DNA from: Cristatella mucedo
Taxonomy: Eukaryota > Bryozoa > Phylactolaemata > Cristatellidae
Direction: 5' to 3'
Length of the DNA stretch: 64,000 bases
Assembly: GCA_009760855.2 (NCBI GenBank)
Contig: WPIO01000002.1
Span: 9,358,001 to 9,422,000 of the forward strand
Below, piece by piece: positions 21,886 through 33,544 of the stretch. The translations under genes and the position numbers were made by a program. A model generated the notes under the pieces. That model was not told the DNA's origin and made no database searches. It worked only from the letters and a program-made list of their open reading frames with translations. Within the stretch, counting starts at the first letter, position 1, and every line of letters starts with the position of its first letter.

Positions 21886-24603
21886 CTCGAGACGACGCGT
21901 CGAAGCAGGCTCATCGTCGAGCGGTCGCCAACTGTCGCCGCCGAACCGTTACACCGGCAGGCTGCGAGCCGGACAGGGAATGGCGTCAGCGTGGCGGCAG
22001 AGGCGGCGGCGGCGGCGGCGTGGGCGTGGCAACCTCGCGAGTTGCTCTCTTTAGTCGGCTCGAGCCGAAGCCTAGCCTACCAGCGTTCAGTCGGTCGTTC
22101 TGTCGACCGTTCGCCTCGCACTCGGTCGTCTGTCGTGCGAGCTCGCGAGCTCGTTTGAGCTCGCGAGGCGGCTCCACTTGGGAGCTCGGGAGCCTCGTAA
22201 GAACTCCTCCGCGTCTGACTCCGCTTCACACGTGAGACACGAGCTGAGCGCAGGCTTGTTGTTTTTTTCTCAAGTAAAAACCGACGGTTCCTCTCCTATC
22301 TCGGCGCTGGTTCAGCTGTCGCTATCCGCAATTGAATCTCCTCCGCAGGGAACACGCGCTCGGTTCCGGCTTTCGACGGCTTTCAACGGAGTCGCTGCCG
22401 TCTTGTGTACCGGCCGCATCCTGAATGCCTATAGGAACCGACGGAAATTTTTGGAAAAAAATGCATTGCCATCTTGACAACACGGCGCCCTTTTGTCAGG
22501 TAGCGCTGCGTTTCAGGTACAGTTTAATCATGAGCGTCTCGTTGCATGAGTACGCTATTCGTCATTCAATATAATTTTGTCGATGTGCACAAAAAATCAA
22601 ACAACGCGGCCTAAGGATTTGCCGCTCCAGAAATGTCTAGCGAAACCTTAACAAGTAAGTTCAACGTCTCTTTGAGAGCTAGGGCCATTAGTTGATTCGC
22701 TGTGCCACTGGTATCGGCTGAGTCTTCTGTTCTGTTCTCAACGCTATAGTAGCGGTAAGGTGATCGAGCTACACGAACGGGTCTAGCATTTGAGTCCATC
22801 AGCAGACAATCGTATTGCCTGCTGCAAGTTCGTATAAAACCGCAAAGTCTTTTTGCCGCTATATAAATGAGGCTTTTGAATAAGCTAATCTTATTTTACT
22901 TATACTGCAGGTCTAGGGATATTTTGGGAGCACGATTGCGATATGCCAAGTTGAATGACAAGCAACGACGGTTGGTGACGGTGGATTAATATGGCGTCAA
23001 GCGCTCGCATTCATCTCGCTACAGATACCTGTTCGCGATTTTCTGCTAGGGGTGAAAATTCCCAAGATAACGAGTCTTAGTCTTTCGATTTTTTATAAGG
23101 TCAACTTTATGTCGGGCACACGTAGCGCGTGACTCGACGCTTGATCCGCGTTATTCTGAGTATTTTTAGAGCAGCATTCGTTGGCGCTCACTCTGTCGGA
23201 CTGTTACATCACTAGTCTGAGCTCAGCGTAGGCAACAAGCCTTCTTCTCTGTTAACGTAATGTAATTAATCTCCGTCAGTAACTTCCCAAAGCCGCCGCC
23301 GAGACCAAGTAGGTGTTACCCTGGGTGGCTATTCGTAGCCCTCTCAACGCCCGTGCGTCTTTTGGTGCGCATACGGTGCACCGGCAAAAACGATAAAGTG
23401 AGAAGCATAGCTGAGCTCCACAGGAGAGAAGAGTGGTTGAGGAAGCGTGGCAGAAGCAGCTCGTGTTGGCTCGAAAGGATCTTCCATTTCCGGTAGCAGG
23501 AGAGACATCTTTGTGCAATAATGGTGGGAGCGAGTCCAACAGTCTAGAACCATACCAAAGCTTCCGCTGCCGAAGGTCTTTTAGCGTAGGATTGAAACAG
23601 CTAATGTCTTGTCCCTGGAAGACATGAGGGACGAGGAAGCTGCAACTGGCGAAGCAGTTCAGCATTCAGGTATGAATATGTATGAAGGAGGCGAGCTATC
23701 GCGACAGGCTTTATCGGTCAGCGTAGAAAACGTACTCTGTATTCGTTGTGTCGATCCACCGGAAGTCATTCCGGCTCCTTCAGCAACGGAAACATGGCTG
23801 AACCACTGCTCTCAGCCCCGGTAGCCCACCACAGTAGACCAGCCAGCTGCGTCGATTTGCCAGCACATTGACTCGTCCCGCGACGCCCTGGGTACCAGGG
23901 CTTTCCTGAGTGGTCTATTCTATTTCAAAGGTGTACCCCCCTCCGAGTCTCTTAATCTTGCCTTTGCATTGCCTTTGCCTTCAGGGTGGAGGATGCATTT
24001 CAGACTCGCAGTGGCCGTCCAGCGTAGCCAGTCGATCAGGCTGCTAGAGAAACGAGGTGAGCAGTACTGCAGTTGATCGGGCGACACAGCTTGCAGCCTC
24101 GGTGTGCAATTGACGATTGAGCGACCAGCAGTAGCTCTCCCGTTTATTGGACGCTCACCTGGGCGGTTTACTGTGCAAGTTTTCTTCTTTCTCCAATGAC
24201 ACCGATGAAGGACGCTATCGCAAATTCTAGAGGAATATGAGATGTATGAAATAATAGAAAGCAATGCACCTGCACGTAAGAGGCGACAGTGTCGACCAGA
24301 TAAACCAATCAAAAGGCAACTGCCTGACTATAACAGCCCAGGTAGTGAAGAGAGTCGTTTGGCTGAGCTAAGAATTTACTTTCGAGTAGGAAAACCGAAT
24401 CGCTCACAATCTCTCGTAACGCATGAAGGCGGGAAATCGAGTTCTCCATCTTACAGTACGGATTGCTCCACTGAATGTGCTTGATAAATTTAAAAGTTAC
24501 TGCCTGCTGTTTGGGGCAGTCATTTCTTATGCGCAGCCTTCTGATGCATTTTCACTCACATTTAAAGTTGTTATCGAATCTAGTAAACGGAAAGAGTTGA
24601 TCT
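21886..24603. other. 3' flank and unassigned DNA
   Basis: The first 350 bp are GC-rich and may be 3' UTR of the upstream frame. They include a hairpin with 11-bp arms (22142-22152 and 22157-22167, CTCGCGAGCTC and its complement, loop GTTT) and the palindrome CGGCTCGAGCCG near 22055. Beyond 22500 the sequence becomes AT-rich, with no gene or repeat recognised up to the LINE tail at 24604. Confidence 0.4.
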
Positions 24604-25905
24604 CACTACAAATAATAATAGTAATAATAATAATAATAAAATTAATGGATTTTTAATAGCACCATCAGATAACTCAATCTCTTTCTAGGCACTTAACATT
24701 TTCTGCAAAGGAGGCATAATCGTATGAATGCCCAATGACCATCGCGTATAACTTGATTAGAGGTGACATGCACAGGGTCAGCATGCTAATATGGTTACTG
24801 GCAACATGCACACTTTCAGCACCCATACGCTCACGAAGGATGAATCACATGGACCCACTAAATGCTGTGATAAATAGATGCGTTTTTAGTTTATTTGTGA
24901 ATGTGTTCAAGTCAGGGGATGTCGTGACGCCGGTCGGGAGTGAGTTCCAAGCTTTAGGAGCATACGCATTAAAGGCACGGTCTCCAAAGGATTTGACATT
25001 CTTATGAGGTATAGGTAAACCCTTAGATTCTGAAACGCGGGTGCCACGATGCTTAGCCTGGTGGGGAAGTAGATCTGATAGGTAGGCTGGAGCCAAAAAA
25101 TGAAGAGATCAAAAAGTGAGTGACTTAACCTTGAATTTGATGTGTTGCTTGATTGGGAGCCAGTGCAGGTCGGCGAGAAGTGGTGTGATGTGGCAACTGA
25201 GACGTTCACCACAGATGAGCTTAGCTGCAAAGCTTTGAACAAGCTGTTAGCCCCTGATTGCACAAGCCGGTAGACCAGCAAGCAATTAGTTTACAGAAGT
25301 CAAGACGGTATGTCAAAAATGCAAGGACCAATTTTAATGTGTTATCCCAGCTTAAACAAGTCATTTTTTTGTAGCTGAAAGTAGACAGACTTGACTGTGG
25401 AGCTGATGTGGTCTTCTAATGTAAGATCACTTCGGAACAAGACGCCCAAATTTCGTGTTTAACTGTCATCTGCACAGAAGTGAACCCAAGACGGTTCTTT
25501 GCAATCACATCGGCAAGACGGAGAGTATACACCGTGAAAAGAACTGGACCAATCACAGATCCCCTAGGCACCCCATACTTCAGAGGTTTCTTGAATGATC
25601 TTAGTCCATTCACATCAGTAGGCTGGAGTCTTCCGCTGAGATAGGACCTAAACTATTGCAATGCAGTGCCAGTGATTCCCAGACGTGATGAGAGGCGTTC
25701 AAGAATAATCTGGTGGTTGATAACATCAAAAGCTACCGAAAGATTGAGAAAAACAAGCAGAAATACTCTACCTAAGCCGGCATTCCTAATAAGGTCGTAA
25801 TAAACCCCAAGCATGCTTAATCTGTTTAGTGGTTATCTCTAAAAGCAGACTAGAACTTACTAGCAAGGTTTGAAATCTCAACGTATGTGTTACAATATGT
25901 GAGAT
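24604..25905 (-). mobile_element. LINE A (CR1/L2-type) degenerate copy
   Basis: On the minus strand, reading from about 25900 down, the RT core is recognisable. It has a LNLSVAFDVINHQIIL motif (about 25715-25765), a short FRSYLSGR block (about 25640), and GVPRGSVIGPVLF (about 25535-25575). A catalytic position reads FCADD instead of FYADD (about 25470-25485). Then come the thumb and C-terminal part, with SFGDRAFNAYAPKAWNSLP near 24930-24990. The 3' tail with GTGCATGCTG-type motifs and an AT-rich ATT-run ends the copy at 24604. Internal frameshifts and a deleted segment after the catalytic region make it inactive. Confidence 0.85.
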
Positions 25906-25984
25906 ACAACATTCAAGAATTGCACATGGTACGAGCTCTTCTTTGTTAAATCAGTGCAGTATTCAGCAACCTATAGCCCTGCTT

Positions 25985-27160
25985 TCTTCGGGCTAATAAG
26001 GTTCTATCTCAGTGTGAGACTCCGAAGTATTGACGTGAATGGACAAAGATCATCCGAGGTACCTCTAAAATATTGGGTACCCTAGGGCTCCATGCGTAGT
26101 CCGGTTCTTTTCACGGTTTATACTCTCTGTCTTGCTGATGTGATTGCCAAGCACAATCTATCTGCTTATACTTCTATGTGAATGACATACAGTTATACCT
26201 TTGCTTTGATCTCTCCCAGACTTCGAGCACCTCGAATTCTCTCAACTCACTTGCTGCATGTATTGATGATTTCGCACATGGATGGCAGCAAATTTTCTAA
26301 AACTAAACGATGATAAAACTAACTTACTAGTTATAGGCAAACCCAGTGTGATTCAGAAATTGGAAAGGGTGACCCTCAAAATTGGCTCTGCCAGCATATT
26401 TCCTGTTGAATCAGCTCGAAATCTGGGTGTCATGTTCCGAAGTGACCTCTCGTTAGATGACCACATCAGCTCCACAGTCAAGTCTGCCTACTTTCAGCTA
26501 CATAACATTGCTAAAATCCGGGCTTGTTTAGATAGGGATACCACGTCTAAGTTGGTTCATGCATTTGTGACATCCCGTCTTGACTTCTGTAACTCACTGC
26601 TTGCTGGCCTACCGGCATGTGCAATCAGGCGATTACAGCTGGTACAAAACTCCTCAGCTAGGCTTGTCTGTCGTAAGCGTCGCAGTTGCCACATCACACC
26701 ACTTCTCGCCGACCTGCACTGGCTACCAGTCAAGCAACGGATTGACTTCAAGGTTTTGTCGCTCACTTTTAGGTCACTTCATTGTCTGGATCCAGCCTAT
26801 CTCACAGATCTACTCCCCCACCAGGCCAAGCATCGTACCACCTGCTTTTCGGAATCTAACAGTTTACCAATACCTCGTACAAACCTCAAATCCTTTGGAG
26901 ACCTGGCATTTAGTTCGTATGCTTCCAAAGCCTGGAACTCCCTCCCGACTTTCGTCAGAACATCCCCCTGACTTGACCACATTTAAAAAGAACTTGAAAA
27001 CACCTATTTAGGACAGCATTTATTGGGTACCTGTGATTCGTTTTTCGCGTGCTTATGCGTGCTGACACTGCATGCTGACCCTGTGCATGTCACCCCTAAC
27101 CATGTTATTCATGCTGTTTGTTTATCAAGCATGATATTACTCACCATTCAATTGCATTTC
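25985..27160 (+). mobile_element. LINE A degenerate copy, 3' UTR interrupted
   Basis: It begins inside the RT (block equivalent to FRSYLSGR near 26000), passes a stop-broken GVPRGSVIGP equivalent near 26085, and has FYVNDIQLY where the FYADD catalytic motif should be (about 26177-26205). A 229-codon frame from 26282 to 26971 then covers the thumb and C-terminus (LKLNDDKTNLLVIGKPS; NLGVMFRSDLSLDDHISS; SRLDFCNSLLAGLP; HITPLLADLHWLPVKQRI; SFGDLAFSSYASKAWNSLP). The 3' UTR follows to GCATTTC at 27160, where it breaks off. The missing tail resumes at 29186. It lies head to head with the minus copy ending at 25905. Confidence 0.85.
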
Positions 27161-29185
27161 CCGGGTAAGTCCGGCAGTATTGGGAGTTATCCCCCAAAAT
27201 GGCCGCCAATAGGGGAGTTGTCCCTCCAAAAGCATGTTTATAAAATATTGTATGAAGACCAGTAAACTGATTGGCATGAAAATTGGCACGAAGAACACTG
27301 GTAGCATTAGCTATCGTTTGATGTACAATAGCTGCTGTTTTGACCTTCTTATGACTTTTAAAAGTCCAAGGTCACGTATGCTGGTAAATTCAGCTCCAAA
27401 TTTTTTCGATGATTAAATCCTAATTGTAGAAATATGGCAAACCGCTCAAGAAATGCAAGACAATTGACTGGAGACTCACTGCCGACAAACAAGTTTTAAA
27501 AAAAAAATTGACATCTTAAACTGTTGACTATCATCACGAACACAGCATACGGACACTTGGTCACAGGCACATTATATGCATACACACCCATCATGCATAG
27601 ATGCACAGGGGGTGGGTGTCAAGACAGGTGAGCTCCACCTATATTCCAAGTTTCATACAGATCGGCCCAGTATCGACCAAGTTGTACAATTTACCAGGTA
27701 CCATGTACTACTGCTGTGACAGCGCTCAGAGAAGCCAGAAGGTGCCAAAGCATGTAGGTGACATGGAATAACAAGTGTTACTATATTTGTCGCCATACAA
27801 CATGGAAACACATACTTAGAGCATGTACTTCGAATTTCACGTTGATTGGGTCACAAGTAGCCTACCTGTGACATTTTTAAGCCATGTGAGTGAAAGGATG
27901 ACAAAGGCTCAGCACGACAAACACTGCCAGTTTTGATCAAAACAAGTCTATCTACGGAGGTCCAATATGCATGTGAGAAGACTGGAATGATTACGTACCT
28001 ACAATCAATCACATATTCCAAAGTTTAAGGTTATCGGATCATTATTTTAGGAGATATGACATAAATGACAGCAGGCATTGGACTGTCGTTTGCAAATAAA
28101 CTTGAGAACTCCAAGCTATAACCAAGAGGCAGCACTAGGAAACGCTATCATAGCATGAACATTCAATATTATTCAACATTTAACATATTCAATAAATAGA
28201 TAAATATGAATCTTAGGAATAGGTCAACCTAACAAGATCCTTATACAGCCTAAGCAAACCATATCCGCGATAGGTCTCATACCTCAGGCCGGCAACCCAG
28301 GCTACAGCCGGGCGGCTCACCGGCATTTGCCAATACAAATATCTAACTAGTAACGATATAAATGAGAACCTGAAATCAACTAAATTTTCCTTGAATAGAA
28401 ATGAATCAACATTTTCAGATTGGCTTCCAGTAAACGACGCGCTAGTTCCATCCAAGTCACCATGCTGACCGGCCGGCGAACAAAAGACCGCTCGCGGCCG
28501 CCGCCTCGTGCGTTATGGCGGCTACAGGAACTGGATCAGCTGTCCCAGGATTCTTGCGGTGCCGTGATAATGGACTCCTTAGTTACGGCGGCCCCGGCAG
28601 CAGCAAATTCTCAATACATTATCCCTAATGTTCGTCTACTGGCCAAATGACAGTCACTTCCGGTTTGTGATCCGATGTAAACATACCAATGTAAACAGGT
28701 TTCTGCCAAGTAAATAAAGAGTGGGTCTTAGAATGCCGTTTACCGCTGGTTGCTATGGGCGGGGCAGGGAAGCAGAGGCAGGACTAGGCACCCTGCCGAT
28801 AAGGGGTTTACTCTTTTATGATATTGTTATACTACCAGTTGGACGTGTGATCTCGAGGGGCGTGTCATTTCCGGGAAATTTTTACGCTTTATCATTCTCA
28901 AAAGTTATTTTTTGAGGGTCCGTTTAGGGCTTATATTCGCAGAGTTCGCCAGAAAACCGTAGTTCCGGCTCAGTTATTCGTCAAAGAAAGTTATTTTGTT
29001 GAGCTCGATGTACGACTTCCGGTTTAAATAGGTCTTACAAAATAATTGTATTGACCATGTTCCAGTCATCTTACAACCACCAAAATTTGAGCATGCATTT
29101 AAAACTAGTTTCTCTTCAATTCGCGAATTTCGAAAAAATTGACCTTTTTTGTGGACCTACCCCCCTTGTTTCAGACTTTACCCCG
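27161..29185. mobile_element. 2.0 kb insertion inside LINE A 3' UTR, unclassified
   Basis: LINE A copies elsewhere read continuously from GCATTT to GCAAATGTAA. Here 2.02 kb separates the two halves, so this is probably a nested insertion. Its ends are weakly inverted: CGGGTAAGTC at 27162 and the complement of CGGGGTAAAGTC at 29174-29185. It has no transposase-like frame. The inside is AT-rich, with a GC-rich island at about 28440-28600. Phrases such as TTCCAAGTTTCATACAGATC near 27644 look like diverged repeat consensus. Several CCGGAAG-type motifs (near 28650, 28870, 29015) occur. It could be a non-autonomous DNA transposon or a composite of several insertions. Confidence 0.5.
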
Positions 29186-29280
29186 TTAAAGCAAATGTAA
29201 AGCACCTAGAATGAGATTGAGTTCTCTGATGGTGATTCATCAAGTGCATTATTATTATTGTTTTTATTATTAATAGAAAG
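29186..29280 (+). mobile_element. LINE A 3' tail (remainder of the copy at 25985)
   Basis: GCAAATGTAAAGCACCTAGA followed by ATGAGATTGAGTTCTCTGAT and a (ATT)n-type end. It is the expected continuation of the 3' UTR broken at 27160, in the same orientation. Confidence 0.8.
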
Positions 29281-29435
29281 AGAGCTCTAAGTCAACAAGG
29301 TCAACTGCACACAGCGTTTCCTTTCAAGTCTTTCCTGCAGCTCTGCCGAAGTATGACGAACAGGCTTTTGATCATGTTTCTGTTGCAGCAAGCTATTATT
29401 TTTGGATTCGATGGCAATTATTTTTTTTCACAATA

Positions 29436-29650
29436 ATGAGCTTAGAACCAAAGCTGTACTGCTTAATGGCTTCCCGCGGTCAAGGAATCAACTGGCTTTG
29501 CCATCTACTTGCTACGCTACCGGTCAAGTCTCCAATTTTTGTTAATGCCCCAGCCAGACTTATCAGCCGGCAGCAGTCTAAGCAATTTGCTGATCTCGTG
29601 ACCCTTCCACTTGCACTATGTTATCCCATGCAGTTCAAAACAGGCTAGCC
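29436..29650 (+). mobile_element. diverged LINE fragment (lineage C-like)
   Basis: An ATG frame of 70 codons holds LCHLLATLPV followed by NAPARLISR and a LVTLPLALCY-like segment. This parallels the SLLAGLP...QNSSARL...HITPLLADLHWL block of the LINE A copies at wide divergence. No tail was identified. It is probably an old CR1-type remnant. Confidence 0.45.
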
Positions 29651-31694
29651 TTCGAGCAACCGAAGCCAGTCGCAAGTGACTCAGACAGCCTTGCCAGACC
29701 AACGGCAGCACTCAGACATTTCAAACCGCGTGACGAATGCATTACTGACATGGGAGCCGCACCTTTGATTTTGTCATGTCAGCACCGTAGCTTCAAGGGC
29801 GAACATCCATCAGCAGCTACTTATCTATCCATCTGCTGCTTCATTCTGCAGCTGGAAACATCTCACGTCGTTCGGGCAGTTGCATGCCTTTAGTGATCTG
29901 GGCCAGCTGCCCAGGGTGCTGCTAATCGAAGACTTGTTAAGGTCATGCAGCGTGCGTGATTATTATACTAGCATGCCATTAGCCAGCTCGGAGATTGACT
30001 CTCATTTCTCTTAAACTCCAAATTAGGTTATTGTACTGCTTTAAGATTACTCCTTACCAATCCACTGACTGACTAGGCTGGGAATCAGGGAGCTTTCACT
30101 GCATCTTGCTATTTGCTTGTTTCATACTTGCTTAGGTTTTATAATATTGCTCTCAACCAAAAAATATGTTGCTTCGATGCCTTTGATCCTGATGTAGGCA
30201 TATTATGTTGTGCTGTTTTCATCGCCTTTTTTTCATAGCAATCAAAGAAGTCGTTCGGTGCTGGTTCCTTTGCACTGGTAACCCCTAGGGCTGTCTCCAA
30301 AAGTGTCCTAGGTAGTCCTTTTGGCGTCTATGAATTATGTCAACCCGTCTCAGCCATCTCGCCATAGAACGTATGATGCTGACGTACTGATTTCAGGCGT
30401 TTCTGTAAACTTCATCTTTAATAGTATGCGAATAGAGTTTAATCATGAGCACATTCACAATAGAGTGTAAATAGCATAGGCTGAGAAGAAGCCTTAGCTT
30501 GAATGCGTAAATGAGGATGTGCCACTCACAGTCCGGATAATGCCAATCTGCTAACTGAACCAAATGATGCTCTTGAGATGAACGAAATACCTCGCTAATG
30601 GCAAGCAACGTCGGATTGCGTCATCTCGTTTGCATCGTGGCCTGATCAGGGAACCTTAATCGCAAGTAGCTCGATCAAGGTAGTACGACCAAAAAACCCC
30701 GCCTCCTTTTCTATTCCCTAAAACGACCTTCCAGTCCTTAATACAAATGAGCACGTGCGCTCGGGTGCTAAAAGCAGAATTTGCCATTTTCCGCTCATTC
30801 TGCTTGCAAAAGCAGACTTTTTTATTTGACGCTTTGCTCGATACGGAGACGAAGAATTTCAAACGAAATTTTTGACACTGGTGCTTACCGGTTCCAGGCT
30901 CTATAATTTGATCACCACCAAAAAACCTTTGCAATCAGTAGATTTCCGAGTGAATTTAAAAAGCGACAACGAAACGCTTCGCCCTTCAACTTACTTATAC
31001 CGTCCACAAGCCTACTAACTGATTAAGCAGTACTTGACCTCATTATGCGGTAGTGGCTGCAACCATGGTGTCAGCTGACACGTCCAAGCTGTTCGAGCTA
31101 CTCCTCAAGCCAGCTGGCTGCAGACAGAGCAGCTAATGAATAGGACTGAATCTGTAAGGGTGACTTGAAAAAGGTCTAGGGTAGTAACTCATGCAGGCTC
31201 ATCCGAGTCTTGCTTTCTTAAACCCAGAAAAATAATGGTTGAAACACTACGGGGCACCATTTAAAACACCCATCGATGCCAAATCTATTGCAAATGACTA
31301 AAAAAGAAATAGACTACTTCTGAGACTGTTCCAGTAACCTCACTTTGTAACCAGTGCATGTGATGGCGGTGAACGATGTGACCATTTTCAAACAAGGAAG
31401 TTAATCGATGGATGATTAATAAGATCCTACAAAGAAAATCATTCATGCAAGATTTCGCAACTGGTTAGAGATCTCACCTGAACTCTGGTCCACGTGATCC
31501 TTGAGCTCTTCCTTAAGAATCAGCCACCAAGACGCTGCTACGCGTGACTTTGAGACAGCAGGTACCTAGCCATTAATTGTGCCTCTACAGGTAATTAATG
31601 CATCTTTTCTGTAGCTTCTCAAAGCTACACTTACAGAGTGAGTTAGCTAATTGAACAGCCTCATTCACTTAAGCAGGTTAGCTGGTTTAACAGC
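29651..31694. other. unassigned DNA
   Basis: About 2 kb with only short frames. The part next to 29650 may be the C-terminal remainder of the LINE fragment, but it lacks clear motifs. No gene was recognised. Confidence 0.35.
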
Positions 31695-32470
31695 TTCATT
31701 TATGCAGAGGCAGAAGAGCTGTCGCGGCTATCACCACGGATGGAAAGTGTTGCTTAGCACCATCGAAGCTGAAGTGACTGTCTTTCCGCATACAGTAGCC
31801 AACAAACTTCATCTCAATTAACCAAGAGAAACTGAAAAGCATAAGTGAGTAATGAAGGAAGCCGATCGCGTAAGTAGAATGTAAGTAGCCGCATCGGACA
31901 GCTGGAAAGAAGGTACGAGACTCAGCAGCAGGAGAGAATATGTCGCTGTGTAAGAATTGTGAAAGCACATTATAAACACATATAATAATTTTAACACACT
32001 ATAAACACATTATAGGGTCTGCGGAGCGATAGCTTCTGTAGCCGACAGTCTTTAAGCGGAAGAATGGAACAGCTAGCTAATTTATCGTCCCTAGTGGACT
32101 TGGGGGCACGAGCTGAAAATTTGCTCAGCCATGTAGTTAACCGGCCAAGCGATGGCTGACCTTCGTGAGTCAGAAGGAGAATTTCGCAGGGTATTCATTA
32201 ATAAATTTTGAGCCGTCACTACTCTTTCAAGGAAGGAGACACAACCTCTTGAATTTTCTAACCAATGTTTAGGCAGAATGTATCACCAGCCGTAGAAGCT
32301 TAATGCTTCTATAGTCACTAGGCTAGCAAAATGAAATTACAGTAGTCGGGCTAAATATAACCAGAGAGCTCTAGGATCTGTGGCCGCTGGTCAACATTCG
32401 GATTTTTGTCGTCAGTTAACTTTACTTTAGTTCGAAGTGGCTCTGAAGTAGCTATTAATGCATTTTCCTA
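31695..32470 (-). mobile_element. LINE B 3' half with SINE1-type tail
   Basis: On the minus strand a LVISRLDYCNFILASL-like block near 32320-32370 is the thumb region of LINE B. It is followed by FSPAAESRTFF and LIEMKFVGYCMRKDS (about 31785-31920), the same B signature as at 8147 and 33700. Unlike other B copies, its 3' end reads GTGGTGATAGCCG, then GCTCTTCTGCC and GCTGTTAAACCAGC, which is the SINE1 tail. This is the key link between SINE1 and LINE B. Confidence 0.75.
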
Positions 32471-32639
32471 GCTGTTAGGAGTCGGTGCCACAGTCACTTT
32501 CTGGCTGCCGTAGATACATCTGGCCATAATCTGACAACGCGAGCCTTGGCAACTGGAATTAGAGCTGTCAACTGAAGATTACAAAGTCTTCTAAACCACG
32601 TGTAAATAATAGAAATGTGCAACCGTAAGCATTTTTGTG

Positions 32640-32655
32640 GGTGTGTGTGCGTGCA

Positions 32656-32684
<29 letters not shown>
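32640..32684. repeat. (GT)n microsatellite
   Basis: GT dinucleotides with a few GC and CA variants. It is flanked by purine/pyrimidine-alternating GTGCGTGCGCACGC, which can favour Z-DNA. Confidence 0.9.
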
Positions 32685-32687
<3 letters not shown>

Positions 32688-32689
32688 CG

Positions 32690-33544
32690 CACGCTCGCGT
32701 GTATGGCACATTAACGGCTTCAAAAGTACACGCATCAGCAGCGCTATGGGTAAGTTGCCACAAACTCGGGTGTCAAAAACCCACCGACTTTGATATGGTT
32801 TGGCAGACATGACATCCAGTAACTTATCGTCTCAGTTGAAAAGCTGCTTGGCATGAACGATGTGCTTGCAAATCAATCTAATAACTGAATCGGTCAATCA
32901 AGCGTGAACTTTCATTTGCTGCTGGCCAGCCACACGGCGCTGTACATCGTCTTCCATCGCTAGGGAAGTACTTTAAAGGGGAACTGCCACCGAGGTCAAT
33001 GTGACAGCGGCGATCGAAGCAACTTTATTGGTCTATAGCCACGTCGTAATTGTACCCGTAGACCCGATACGCCGGCGGCATGCTGATGTGAGTGAAAAAA
33101 GACAGGGGGAGCACACGCTTCAACTCTCGCATGTGCAGCAGCTGAGAGAGACCACCAGCAGATTTCATGAAGTGCAACACATTTGGCTGACAGCAGCAAC
33201 ACCAGCTAGCTCCGCAAGACGCTGACTTGACAAAGAACTGTGTGACTGCAGAGGCATAGTGCTGGTGAAGCCTCACTGTTCTGTGAAATTGTGGCGCCCC
33301 GACTGAAACTGCTAGCAGCATGCCGAGCAAACTGAGGGAACGAGATATGCTTCCAGATACATTGCCTAATTCGAGCCGGCTAGCCCACTTCGTGCTCCCC
33401 AGTGCCGTAATTTGCAGTAGAACGAGGCTGCTTCAAATTCATGGCTATAATGTGAGAGAAAGAACAGCGTTCTTGTTGAGAGCGGGCAACGCCCAGGGCC
33501 ATGGTATATCGTGATACTTTTTCTACCGCGAAGTGTACGAGTGG
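32690..33544. other. unassigned DNA
   Basis: Mixed-composition DNA with overlapping 60-100 codon frames on both strands (about 32996-33330). None shows a domain or splice signals. No repeat family was recognised. Confidence 0.35.

Noticed and set aside
26282-26971. A 229-codon host gene
   Set aside because: Motifs such as HITPLLADLHWLPVKQRI and AWNSLP identify it as the C-terminal part of a CR1/L2-type retrotransposon.
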